Shown: positions 7,793 to 15,907 of the stretch, piece after piece
Layout of the letters: every line of letters begins with the position of its first letter
Numbering within the stretch: position 1 is the stretch's first letter
Source: Hwanghaeella grinnelliae
Lineage (GTDB): Bacteria > Pseudomonadota > Alphaproteobacteria > UBA8366 > Aestuariispiraceae
DNA length: 64,000 nucleotides
Direction of reading: 5' to 3'
Assembly: GCF_004005845.1 (NCBI RefSeq)
Contig: NZ_SADE01000002.1
Span: forward strand, 930,421 to 994,420
Notes under the pieces: generated by a model
What the model was told of the DNA's origin: nothing
Database searches by the model: none
Seen by the model: the letters and a program-made list of their open reading frames with translations, nothing else
Position numbers and translations under genes: made by a program

Positions 7793-8259
7793 TGCGAAAA
7801 GCGGCAACGCGCAAACAAAGGCGCATGATGATCGTCGGGGCCGGATTCGCGTCCTTCGCCTTGGTGGTCGGCCTGACTCTCTTTGCGCTCGAAGACGGGA
7901 TCAACGTCTTTTATGGCCCCACCGAGGTGGTCGAAAAGGTGGTGGAACCCGGTCAGAAATTCCGTTTGGGGGGGCTTGTCGAAGAAGGCAGCGTAACGAA
8001 AAGCGGCGCGACGACGACCTTTCGGGTCACCGACATGAAAAGCTCGGTGCAAGTCGCCTATACCGGCATCCTGCCGGACCTGTTCCGCGAAGGGCAGGGC
8101 GTCGTGACGCAAGGCATGCTGGACGACGCGGGCCTTTTCACGGCTGACGAAGTCCTGGCGAAACATGATGAAAACTACCTGCCGGCCGAAGCCGTTGAGG
8201 CGATGAAACGGGCCGGTACGTGGAAAGATACGGCAGAAGGTGAAAAGGCAACGCAATGA
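7792..8259 (+). CDS. ccmE: Periplasmic heme chaperone CcmE
   Basis: 155 residues with an N-terminal membrane anchor (about 13-33) and the OB-fold CcmE domain. The signature VAYTGILPDLFREGQGVV spans residues 88-105. The heme-attachment histidine is His125 in LAKHDENY, with Tyr129 as the axial ligand candidate. It carries heme covalently from CcmC to the CcmFH ligation machinery. It overlaps ccmF by 4 bases. Confidence 0.96.
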   Translation: MRKAATRKQRRMMIVGAGFASFALVVGLTLFALEDGINVFYGPTEVVEKVVEPGQKFRLGGLVEEGSVTKSGATTTFRVTDMKSSVQVAYTGILPDLFREGQGVVTQGMLDDAGLFTADEVLAKHDENYLPAEAVEAMKRAGTWKDTAEGEKATQ

Positions 8260-10271
8260 TCGATGGACTCAGCATTGCCGAGATCGGCCATTTCACCCTG
8301 GTCCTGGCGCTTTGCGTAGCGGCGGTTCAGGCAATCGTCCCGATGGTGGGGGCGGCGCGCGACGACATGGCCTTGATGGCAGTCGCGCCGGCGACGGCGA
8401 TCGCACAATTTCTGGTCCTGTTGATTTCCTTCGCGGCGTTGATTCATGCTTTCGTAACCAGCGACTTCTCCGTCCTGAATGTTGTCCAGAATTCCCACTC
8501 TCTGAAACCGATGCTCTACAAAGTGTCGGGCGCCTGGGGAAACCATGAGGGGTCGTTGCTGCTTTGGGTGACCGTGCTGGCGCTGTTCGGCGCGATGGTA
8601 GCCTTTTTCGGACGTAATTTGCCGCCGGGTTTGAAGGCGCGGACCCTGTCCGTTCAGGCGATGATTTCCGTTGGTTTCCTGTTGTTCATGCTGTTCACCT
8701 CCAATCCTTTCGTGCGCGTCTTTCCGCCGCCGTTCGAAGGTCAGGACCTGAACCCGCTGCTGCAGGACCCCGGCCTCGCCTTCCATCCGCCGATGCTCTA
8801 CCTCGGCTATGTTGGGCTTTCCATTTCCTTCTCCTTCGCCGTCGCGGCCCTGATCGAAGGCAAGGTGGACGCCGCCTGGGCGCGGTATGTCCGGCCCTGG
8901 ACCCTGCTCGCATGGACCTGCCTCACCGCGGGGATCATGCTGGGATCGTGGTGGGCCTATTACGAATTGGGTTGGGGCGGGTTCTGGTTCTGGGATCCGG
9001 TTGAAAACGCGTCCTTCATGCCTTGGCTGGCGGCGACGGCATTGCTGCATTCCGCCATTGTCGTGGAAAAACGGGACACGCTGAAAAGCTGGACCATCCT
9101 GTTGGCGATCATCGGGTTTTCTTTCAGCCTGATCGGAACTTTTCTGGTTCGCTCGGGCGTGTTGACGTCGGTCCACGCTTTCGCGACCGACCCGGAACGC
9201 GGCGTTTTTATACTTCTGCTGTTGGTGATTTCGATAGGCGGATCGCTCGCGCTTTACGCTTGGCGGGCCCCTTCCATGCAGGGGGGCGGGCTGTTTCGGC
9301 CGGTCAGTCGGGAGGGTGCGCTGGTTCTAAACAACCTGCTGTTGACGGTGGCCTCCGCCGTTGTCCTGATCGGGACCTTGTTTCCGCTTTTCCTGGAAGT
9401 GACCGGGGGCGACAAGATCTCCGTTGGGCCGCCTTTCTTCAATCTCACTTTCGTGCCCTTGATGATCCCGCTTTTCATTGCTCTGGGCATCGGGCCGTAC
9501 TTGTCGTGGAAACGGGCTGACCTTTGGGCGGTCATGGGCCGGGTGAAAATAGCGCTCGGCATTACCTTGGCTGCGGGCGCTATCTCCCTCGTCCTGCTGT
9601 ATGGCGATTCCGGCTATGCAGTGATCGGCCTGACCCTGGCGGCATGGCTGATCGTGTCCGCGGTCAACGAATTGCTCACGCGTGCGGGACTGGGGCGGAC
9701 GGCGCTGGCGAATATTCCGCGCCGGCTGTTCGGTTTGCCACGCAGCAGCTGGGGCATGACGCTGGCCCATCTGGGTGTGGGTGTTCTGGTGGCCGGGGCG
9801 ACCGGGGCCTCATTGCTGACGACGGAAGTGATCACCGTCATGAAGCCGAAGGAAACGATCCAAGTTGGGCCGCAGAGCCTGGAGTTTCTTGGGGCAGAAG
9901 AGATCCGCGGGCCGAATTACGTCGCACTTCGGGGAAATTTCGCTGTCCGTGACGAAGAAGGCGGTAAGCCCGTCGCCCTGATGTCACCCGAAAACCGGCG
10001 ATATGTCGCCCGGGGCCAGGAAACGACGGAAGCGGCGATCATGTCCGGCTTTTTCACGGATGTTTATGTCGCGCTCGGCGATTTGGACGGGCAGGGCGGC
10101 ATCACGGTGCGCGCGTACCGGAAACCGTTCGCGCCCTGGCTTTGGTGGGGCACCATTGTCATGGTGCTCGGCGGTTTGATTTCCCTCAGCGACCGGCGCT
10201 TGCGTATCGGTGCGCCGAAGGCCAGCCGGAAATCTGCCGGACCGGATGCTCAACCGGCGCCTGCCGAATAA
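8256..10271 (+). CDS. ccmF: Cytochrome c heme lyase subunit CcmF
   Basis: 671 residues, multi-spanning, full family length. It contains WGNHEGSLLLW near residue 92, the WWD heme-handling motif GWGGFWFWDPVENASFMPW near residue 240, and conserved His-rich loops. CcmF works with CcmH and CcmI to ligate heme from CcmE to CXXCH motifs of apocytochromes c. It is translationally coupled to ccmE (ATGA); an 81-base gap separates it from ccmG. Confidence 0.97.
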   Translation: MIDGLSIAEIGHFTLVLALCVAAVQAIVPMVGAARDDMALMAVAPATAIAQFLVLLISFAALIHAFVTSDFSVLNVVQNSHSLKPMLYKVSGAWGNHEGSLLLWVTVLALFGAMVAFFGRNLPPGLKARTLSVQAMISVGFLLFMLFTSNPFVRVFPPPFEGQDLNPLLQDPGLAFHPPMLYLGYVGLSISFSFAVAALIEGKVDAAWARYVRPWTLLAWTCLTAGIMLGSWWAYYELGWGGFWFWDPVENASFMPWLAATALLHSAIVVEKRDTLKSWTILLAIIGFSFSLIGTFLVRSGVLTSVHAFATDPERGVFILLLLVISIGGSLALYAWRAPSMQGGGLFRPVSREGALVLNNLLLTVASAVVLIGTLFPLFLEVTGGDKISVGPPFFNLTFVPLMIPLFIALGIGPYLSWKRADLWAVMGRVKIALGITLAAGAISLVLLYGDSGYAVIGLTLAAWLIVSAVNELLTRAGLGRTALANIPRRLFGLPRSSWGMTLAHLGVGVLVAGATGASLLTTEVITVMKPKETIQVGPQSLEFLGAEEIRGPNYVALRGNFAVRDEEGGKPVALMSPENRRYVARGQETTEAAIMSGFFTDVYVALGDLDGQGGITVRAYRKPFAPWLWWGTIVMVLGGLISLSDRRLRIGAPKASRKSAGPDAQPAPAE

Positions 10272-10352
10272 CCGCATGATTTGGACGTCTCTGCTTGGAG
10301 GTGGGTACGGCCCGCTTCCCCGACAGAGTGAACCGATGGAGCAGACCAGCCT

Positions 10353-10883
10353 ATGAGCCGATTGTTCTTCCTGCTGCCGCTGCTGCTGTTCGCGGCCATG
10401 GCCAGTTATTTTTTCGTTCGCCTTGGCGATGATGCCAGCGTCGTGCCGTCCGCCCTGATCGACAAACCGGTGCCGCAAATCGACGCGCCGCCGCTGGTGG
10501 AGGGAAAACCCGGGGTCAGTACGGCGGATTTCACGGGTGAAGTGAAGGTGCTGAATATCTGGGCATCGTGGTGCGTTCCATGTCGTGCGGAGCACCCGCT
10601 GGTAACACGCCTTGCGCAGACGGAGGGCGTCCCAGTTTACGGCCTGAACTGGAAGGACAAGAAACAGGATGCGGTCGCCTGGCTGAACGAGCTGGGCGAT
10701 CCTTATGGCCAGATCGGCTTTGATGAGTCGGGGCGCAACGGGATCGAACTGGGTGTCTATGGCGTGCCGGAAACCTATGTCATCGATAAGGATGGTCGAA
10801 TTCGCTACAAGCGTGTCGGTCCGTTGACGCCGTCGATCATGAAAGATGAAGTCCTGCCGTTACTCAGGGATCTGAAGCAATGA
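10353..10883 (+). CDS. ccmG: Thiol:disulfide interchange protein CcmG (DsbE)
   Basis: 176 residues with one N-terminal membrane span (about 3-22) and a thioredoxin fold with active site Cys74-Val-Pro-Cys77 followed by RAEHP, the CcmG variant. The cis-proline region (YGVPETYVID) and the GL(N)WKDKK segment fit. It keeps the apocytochrome CXXCH cysteines, or CcmH, reduced. It overlaps ccmH by 4 bases. Confidence 0.95.
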   Translation: MSRLFFLLPLLLFAAMASYFFVRLGDDASVVPSALIDKPVPQIDAPPLVEGKPGVSTADFTGEVKVLNIWASWCVPCRAEHPLVTRLAQTEGVPVYGLNWKDKKQDAVAWLNELGDPYGQIGFDESGRNGIELGVYGVPETYVIDKDGRIRYKRVGPLTPSIMKDEVLPLLRDLKQ

Positions 10884-11425
10884 GGTCTTTCGTTTCATCC
10901 GTCCTTCCGGTCGTTCTTTTGGCGATGGCGCTTCTTTTTGGCGGTTTCCAGGTTTCCTGGGCCGTCCAGCCCGACGAGGTCCTGGACGATCCGGTCCTTG
11001 AAGGGCGGGCACGCGACCTGTCAAAGGAACTGCGTTGTCTTGTGTGCCAAAACCAATCGATCGACGATTCCAATGCCGAACTGGCGAAGGATTTGCGCGT
11101 CATCGTGCGTGAGCGTTTGGTCGAGGGCGATTCCAACGATGAGGTGCTGGACTTTGTCGTGGCGCGCTACGGCGACTACGTCCTGCTTCGTCCGCCGGTA
11201 AAGCCCGGGACATATCTGCTCTGGTTCGGGCCCGCGGCAATCCTGCTGATCGCCGGGATTGGGGTCGCTGTCTGGCTGCGCCGACAGTCCGCCGCATCCC
11301 CAGGCGCTGTGGCTTCCGCACCAGGCGGCAAGGGAGGCACCGGACTGAGCGAGGCAGAACAGAAGCGCCTCGCCGCGTTGATGAATGAGGACCGCGCCAC
11401 GGACGGCGAACACCGGAAAGGGTGA
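10880..11425 (+). CDS. ccmH: Cytochrome c maturation protein CcmH (CcmL-type)
   Basis: 181 residues with a signal/anchor (about 5-28), the LRCLVCQNQSI redox motif (Cys53, Cys56), and a second membrane span at about 105-125 followed by a polar tail. It handles reduction of apocytochrome c thiols in complex with CcmF and CcmI. Its start is coupled to ccmG, and ccmI begins six bases after its stop. Confidence 0.95.
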   Translation: MRSFVSSVLPVVLLAMALLFGGFQVSWAVQPDEVLDDPVLEGRARDLSKELRCLVCQNQSIDDSNAELAKDLRVIVRERLVEGDSNDEVLDFVVARYGDYVLLRPPVKPGTYLLWFGPAAILLIAGIGVAVWLRRQSAASPGAVASAPGGKGGTGLSEAEQKRLAALMNEDRATDGEHRKG

Positions 11426-11431
11426 CGAGTG

Positions 11432-13159
11432 ATGTTTTGGATTTTTGCCGCGCTGATCACGGCCTTGGTTGTTGCACTGATCGCATGGCCGTTCTTTAGA
11501 CAACGCCAAAAGGCGCAAACAACGGCGGATTTTGACGTCGAAGTCTATAAGAGCCAGCTGCGGGAGTTGGACCGGGAACTGGCTGAAGGCTTGGTCAACG
11601 ACCAGGAGGCCGCCGCGGCCAAGGCGGAAGTCGCCCGCAGGCTGCTTGCCGCCGACACAAAACGTGCCGTCGGGGCGCGGATGGGGTGGGGCGTCGGGCT
11701 TCACCGGATGACCGGCGTGGTTGTCTCTGTCGCCGTGCCGGCGGCTGCGGTGATGCTGTATTTGACCCTTGGTCAGCCTACTGCCTCGGATGTTCCTTAT
11801 GCGTCGCGGGCTGATGAAATCGCCCGGATGCAACAGGCCCAGGAACGGGATTTGGGCAATCTGGGTGCGATGGCCGAACGCTTGGCGGAACGGCTTGAAA
11901 AAGAACCCGGCGATGCCGACGGATGGTTGCTGCTGGGTCGAACCTACATGACCATGCAGGACTTTGGAAAAGCCGCTGAGACCTTCCGGAAAGTTGTCGA
12001 ACTGTCGCCCGACGATCCCGGTGCCTTTGGCGCATTGGGTGAGGCTCTGGTGCTCGCCGCGGAAGGCATGGTCACCAAGGATGCGGTTGCCGCCTTTGAA
12101 AAGGCACAAGAAATCGGCGCTGAGGGGGACCCACGCGCAAGCTTCTATTTAGCCGAAGCGGAATACCAGTCGGGCAATCATCAAGCCGCCTTGGATGCGT
12201 TGGTGAAATTGGCGTGGTCGGCAGAGCCGGGAGCGCCGTGGCTGGTAACCGTGCGGAACCGGGCGATCTCAATTGCAGACGAATTGGGTCAGGACGGGGC
12301 GTCGCTCTTGCCGAATGCTCCCGCGCCGCCTGCTGTCGCGGCAACGGACCAGTCCGGACCGACCGCGGAAGACATCGCGGCGGCGGACCAAATGGCCGAC
12401 GCGGACCGCCAGGCGATGATCCGCGGTATGGTCGATGGTTTGGCGGCGAAGCTTGAAGACAATCCAATGGACTTCCAGGGGTGGACCCGGTTGATCCGGG
12501 CGCGCACGGTCATGGGTGATATGGAACAGGCCCAGGCGGAACTGGACAAGGCGTTGGAAATCTTTGACCGCGCCCCGGTGCCGAAGGCCGAATTGCGTCG
12601 CTTGGCTGGTGAACTCGGCCTGACGGCGCCGGGTGCTGAGGGGGCGGTGTCGGAAACCGAAACTGCGCCCGGCCCATCCGCCGCCGATGTGGCGGCGGCG
12701 CAGGAGATGTCGGACGAAGACCGTCAGGCCATGATTGAGGGAATGGTCGGCGGGCTTGCCGCGCGGCTGGAGGAGAACCCAAACGATCTTGAGGGATGGA
12801 TGCGGCTCGCTCGGTCCTACAATGTGCTGGACCGTCCGCAGGACGCCTTGGCCGCCCTCGAAAAGGCCGGGGAAGCCTTCCCCGAAGAAACGTCGGTTAT
12901 GCTGCTGCGTGGGCGTTTGATCCGCAGTATGACGGGTGTGCCGACGACCGAAGAAAGCCAAGCGTTGATGGACAATGTGCTTGCGGTCGACCCCAACAAT
13001 GTCGAAGCGCTGTGGTTCAAAGCAATTGGTGCTCTGGAAAAAGGTGATCGTGATACCGCGGCAGAACATTTCGACAAGGCGGTGTCCGCTCTGCCGGAAG
13101 GATCGCAAGACCGCGCCGCACTCGAACGGCAGCGAGATGAACTACTATCGGTAGAATAA
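11432..13159 (+). CDS. ccmI: Cytochrome c biogenesis TPR protein CcmI, with an internal duplication
   Basis: 575 residues from the ATG (a GTG three bases earlier is possible). Two N-terminal membrane spans (about 2-20 and 88-112) flank a cytoplasmic loop with the CcmI-typical YKSQLRELDRE. Periplasmic TPR repeats follow. Residues about 310-385 and 430-505 are near copies of each other (GPTAEDIAAADQM.. against GPSAADVAAAQEM.., both running into DRQAMI..GMV.GLAA.LE.NP), so this CcmI is longer than most. It binds apocytochrome c C-termini. It is the last ccm gene, followed by a strong terminator. Confidence 0.93.
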   Translation: MFWIFAALITALVVALIAWPFFRQRQKAQTTADFDVEVYKSQLRELDRELAEGLVNDQEAAAAKAEVARRLLAADTKRAVGARMGWGVGLHRMTGVVVSVAVPAAAVMLYLTLGQPTASDVPYASRADEIARMQQAQERDLGNLGAMAERLAERLEKEPGDADGWLLLGRTYMTMQDFGKAAETFRKVVELSPDDPGAFGALGEALVLAAEGMVTKDAVAAFEKAQEIGAEGDPRASFYLAEAEYQSGNHQAALDALVKLAWSAEPGAPWLVTVRNRAISIADELGQDGASLLPNAPAPPAVAATDQSGPTAEDIAAADQMADADRQAMIRGMVDGLAAKLEDNPMDFQGWTRLIRARTVMGDMEQAQAELDKALEIFDRAPVPKAELRRLAGELGLTAPGAEGAVSETETAPGPSAADVAAAQEMSDEDRQAMIEGMVGGLAARLEENPNDLEGWMRLARSYNVLDRPQDALAALEKAGEAFPEETSVMLLRGRLIRSMTGVPTTEESQALMDNVLAVDPNNVEALWFKAIGALEKGDRDTAAEHFDKAVSALPEGSQDRAALERQRDELLSVE

Positions 13160-13188
13160 CCTCTTAAAAGTGCGGTAGATAGATAGGT

Positions 13189-13217
13189 GGTGGTGAAACT
13201 TCACCACCGTCTTTTTT
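13189..13217 (+). terminator. Rho-independent terminator after ccmI
   Basis: Arms GGTGGTGAA (13189-13197) and TTCACCACC (13200-13208) are perfectly complementary and give about 8 bp around a tight AACT loop. GTC and six Ts follow. It lies 30 bases after the ccmI stop and ends the ccm run. Confidence 0.85.
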
Positions 13218-13502
13218 GATGTTTTCTTCATATGTCATCTTTTTGTTAACCAAGAAAACTGAATAGTTTTAAATGGCTAATAAAATCATATAAAACAATC
13301 ACGTAACACTGTTTTTCGGATATTTTCGCCTGACGCATTTGGCAAAAACAGAACATTATGTGCGGTATTGGACAAATGTTCAGAATTGCACAATTATGCG
13401 ATGCCGTTTTCGGCGAATGAAATGGTCGCGTAAACCTAATAGTAGATTTACACCATTCCGGTGGCGGCGGATGGTATCAAGAGGTACGTGGGTGCCGCAA
13501 CG
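13218..13502. other. AT-rich gene-free stretch between ccmI and the nitrile hydratase genes
   Basis: This is the tail-to-tail gap between ccmI (plus) and the nitrile hydratase accessory gene (minus). About 13218-13460 is clearly more AT-rich than the surrounding coding DNA. It contains an imperfect long hairpin at 13421-13457 (AATGGT..ACCATT outer arms, GTAAA..TTTAC inner arms) and a small GCCG-TTTT-CGGC hairpin near 13403. A 74-codon plus frame starting at 13339 has no family features or ribosome site and was not accepted. Confidence 0.5.
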
Positions 13503-13898
13503 TCAGCCGGAGTTGCCGGTGGACCTTCTTGCGGCGTGTCCCGCGGACAGTTCAATCGGCTGACCATGGGGTGTATTCATATAGGCCTGCCGCCAAGTTT
13601 CGACACGGCCCTCCAGTTCGTCGCCCAGTGTCGCACCCTTTGCAACAACCAGCCGCTCAAGCGCGTTTTGCCAATGGCGGTAGTAGGTATTGCCAAGATC
13701 TGGGTCGCCGGAGGATTGAGCCGACGCGATTTCAGCGCTTAACGTCGCCGCCCATTCATCCCAGGTGAAAAGCCCCGCTTCGTGGAGTGTAACGGTGAGC
13801 GCGAAGGCTTGCGCTTCCCAAGGCTCTCGGAAGACCGGCCCATCGGCATCGATGCCTGGTATTGCGGTGAAGCCGTGGCTTTCACTGTCGGACGTCAT
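13503..13898 (-). CDS. Nitrile hydratase accessory protein
   Basis: 131 residues. The core (PVFREPWEAQAFALTV near residue 20 and NTYYRHWQNALERLV near 70) matches the small activator family related to the N-terminal half of nitrile hydratase beta subunits, such as P14K/NhlE, which helps metal insertion into the alpha subunit. It is third in the operon alpha-beta-accessory and overlaps the beta gene by 4 bases. The last 20 residues look unconserved. Confidence 0.85.
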   Translation of the reverse strand: MTSDSESHGFTAIPGIDADGPVFREPWEAQAFALTVTLHEAGLFTWDEWAATLSAEIASAQSSGDPDLGNTYYRHWQNALERLVVAKGATLGDELEGRVETWRQAYMNTPHGQPIELSAGHAARRSTGNSG

Positions 13899-14566
13899 CC
13901 AAGTTCCTCAAGATACGATTCCCAGAGGTCGATATAGATCGCTTCCCGGGAAGGGGCATCCGGGCCCCAGATCTCGGCTCCTTCGAAACGCACATTGTAG
14001 AGATGCACACCGGCCTTCTCCCCGTCAGCGCTGCGATCGGGGAGGATATGGGAACCATAGTGTTCATGGATCGTTCCGATATGGCCCCGGATGTAACGCG
14101 GAGCTCGCGTATGGCCTCGGGGGTGAAAGTTGCGGACCCGCACTCTATCCCCCGGGCCGAATTGGGGGGCATCCTGTGTCACCATATCCGCAGGCGCGCC
14201 TTTGGCCAGCACCGCCGGGACATTTTCCGCCTTCAATACGCGATCCAATAAAGCGGGATCGGCTTTACCCTTGGCCCTTCCGGTCGCAAGCTCTTCGGGC
14301 GTTACAATACCCTTCTCGAGCAGCAAGGTCTCCAAACCCGCCATCCAGTTTTCGTAATAGGTGTTGCGCAGGTAATCGACTGGATGCTGCCTCTCACGGG
14401 CATAACGGCTGGTATCGATGCTCCATTGGCCGAGCGCGCCCATGGCCAGGGTTACCGCAAGGGCACGTTTTTCCCATTCTTCGTGGAAAACCTGCTCCGC
14501 AGATTCCGGTTCCGGATCGATAGGCCCCAAGCCGTGGGCGCCGCCCAAATCGTGCGGTCCGTTCAT
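13895..14566 (-). CDS. nthB: Nitrile hydratase beta subunit
   Basis: 223 residues from an ATG at 14566 that overlaps the alpha stop by 4 bases; the open frame upstream to 14731 is not used. The start [16 protein letters not shown] is the family hallmark. The middle has [11 protein letters not shown] and [10 protein letters not shown], and the C-terminal SH3-like barrel has [19 protein letters not shown] and YIRGHIGTI. With the alpha subunit it forms the enzyme converting nitriles to amides in the cytoplasm. Confidence 0.95.
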   Translation of the reverse strand: MNGPHDLGGAHGLGPIDPEPESAEQVFHEEWEKRALAVTLAMGALGQWSIDTSRYARERQHPVDYLRNTYYENWMAGLETLLLEKGIVTPEELATGRAKGKADPALLDRVLKAENVPAVLAKGAPADMVTQDAPQFGPGDRVRVRNFHPRGHTRAPRYIRGHIGTIHEHYGSHILPDRSADGEKAGVHLYNVRFEGAEIWGPDAPSREAIYIDLWESYLEELG

Positions 14567-15288
14567 TCCGCAGCTTCCTTGCCGGCTACGGTCCCCGGGG
14601 CTTTGGCGGGTTCGACACCAATCATGCTGTTTCGGGTGACGAAGGCTTCCAATTCTTCGGCAGACATTCCATCCGTACCCGAAGGTCGCATGGGCAAGAC
14701 CATGAACCGCATTTCGGATGTGGAATCCCATACGCGAATCTCGACATCGTCGGGCAGTTCAGTGCCGAACTCACCCAAGACACCCCGCGGATCGGAAACC
14801 ACGCGTGACCGGTAAGGGGCTGATTTATACCAGACCGGCGGCAAGCCCAGCACTGCCCAGGGATAACAGGAACACAAAGTGCAGACGACGACATTGTGTA
14901 CCGTGGGCGTGTTCTCCAGAACCCGCATGTGTTCGCCTTGGCGACCCGTAAATCCCATGGAGTGAATGGCCGCCGTGCCGTCGCGCAGCAGCCAGTCCTT
15001 GAAGTCAGGGTCCGTCCAGGCGCGGGCGACCACCTTGGCACCGTTGCGGGGGCCGATCTTGGTTTCATAGGTGTCGATCAGAACTTCCAAGGCTGCCGGA
15101 TCGATCAGCCCTTTCTCGACCAACAAGGATTCAAGCGCTTTGATGCGCAAAGCGGGGTCGGGCGGCGGGTCGGTGAAATTCTGTCCATGATGATGATGGC
15201 CACCATGATGATGGCCATGATGGTGGTCATGCCCGTGTTCGTGAGCATGGTGTCCACCGGACGCCGCCGGCTCATTCTCGTCACTCAT
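14563..15288 (-). CDS. nthA: Nitrile hydratase alpha subunit, cobalt type, with histidine-rich N-terminus
   Basis: 241 residues; typical alpha subunits have about 200-215. The metal claw is VCTLCSCY with Cys136, Cys139 and Cys141. A threonine between the first cysteines and a tyrosine after the third mark the non-corrin cobalt type (iron enzymes have VCSLCSCT). Conserved PPVWYK and [13 protein letters not shown] follow. Unusually, residues 13-34 hold 15 histidines in short runs, a tail suited to binding metal ions, perhaps for cobalt loading or storage. It is first of three coupled genes. Confidence 0.96.
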   Translation of the reverse strand: MSDENEPAASGGHHAHEHGHDHHHGHHHGGHHHHGQNFTDPPPDPALRIKALESLLVEKGLIDPAALEVLIDTYETKIGPRNGAKVVARAWTDPDFKDWLLRDGTAAIHSMGFTGRQGEHMRVLENTPTVHNVVVCTLCSCYPWAVLGLPPVWYKSAPYRSRVVSDPRGVLGEFGTELPDDVEIRVWDSTSEMRFMVLPMRPSGTDGMSAEELEAFVTRNSMIGVEPAKAPGTVAGKEAAE

Positions 15289-15342
15289 ATCCGTTTCCCG
15301 ACCCCTGTTGTCACCCTTAGATGGGTCGCCATTCCAAACCGG

Positions 15343-15714
15343 TCAACTGGCCGTCGCCGGTTTCCAGTCGCCGGCGTCGCGCCAAACGATGGCCTTGCGC
15401 CGTGCGAAGACGTAACACCGCTCGGCGCCGCGGCTGGAGCAGCGATCGATGGCGGTTTGAATGTACTTCTCTTCGTCGCAATCCTTTTCCACCGATTGGC
15501 AAAAATAGAAGTAGGCGTGCTCGCCATCCTGGGATAAGGCGAAGACAAGAGGGTCCGCCTTGGACGTGTAGGTTTGATAGGCGGAATAAGCGCCCGTTGA
15601 CATGACGACCGGGCCGGACCCACTTTCCGACGTGGTCGTCCCAGTCCCGGCGCAGGCGACGAGCAAGGCGCCGCCGGCGGCCAAAGCCGCAATTTTGTTC
15701 AGGGGCAGTTTCAT
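15343..15714 (-). CDS. Small secreted lipoprotein of unknown function
   Basis: 123 residues from the ATG at 15714. The N-terminus is a lipoprotein signal with lipobox LVAC near residue 20 followed by a Ser/Thr/Gly-rich linker. The mature domain has four cysteines (FCQSVEKDC.. and RCSSRGAERC), which could form two disulfides, and ends in RRKAIVW. I do not recognise a named family. It lies 54 bases upstream of the nitrile hydratase alpha start on the same strand; a shared transcript is possible but no functional link is visible. Confidence 0.75.
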   Translation of the reverse strand: MKLPLNKIAALAAGGALLVACAGTGTTTSESGSGPVVMSTGAYSAYQTYTSKADPLVFALSQDGEHAYFYFCQSVEKDCDEEKYIQTAIDRCSSRGAERCYVFARRKAIVWRDAGDWKPATAS

Positions 15715-15860
15715 TTCAATGCTCCGCTGTTGGCGCTTGAACAAAGCGATGACCGACCGCTCCGCCAAGCCGTTTGGCCCCCTATTCCCCGTTCGCCCGA
15801 CATATGCGCGACAGGGTTAGTGTAACCCAAAACAGATCCAAGTTCAGGTCTTTCGACAGG

Positions 15861-15879
15861 AAAAGAGCCAGAATTGGCT
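15861..15879 (-). terminator. Possible weak terminator after cobT
   Basis: Read on the minus strand, a 5-bp stem AGCCA/TGGCT (15866-15879) around ATTC is followed by CTTTTC (15865-15860). It lies about 30 bases after the cobT stop. The stem is short, so the call is tentative. Confidence 0.4.
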
Positions 15880-15907
15880 GGATTGACACGAAGACGGGGC
15901 GCGCGGC

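Noticed and set aside
13339-13563. 74-codon plus-strand frame in the AT-rich gap after ccmI
   Set aside because: No ribosome site or family features, and it overlaps the nitrile hydratase accessory gene on the other strand.
4091-15288. Isonitrile hydratase-like protein and nitrile hydratase as one nitrile pathway
   Set aside because: They are 9 kb apart on opposite strands with the ccm genes between, and the isonitrile activity is itself uncertain.
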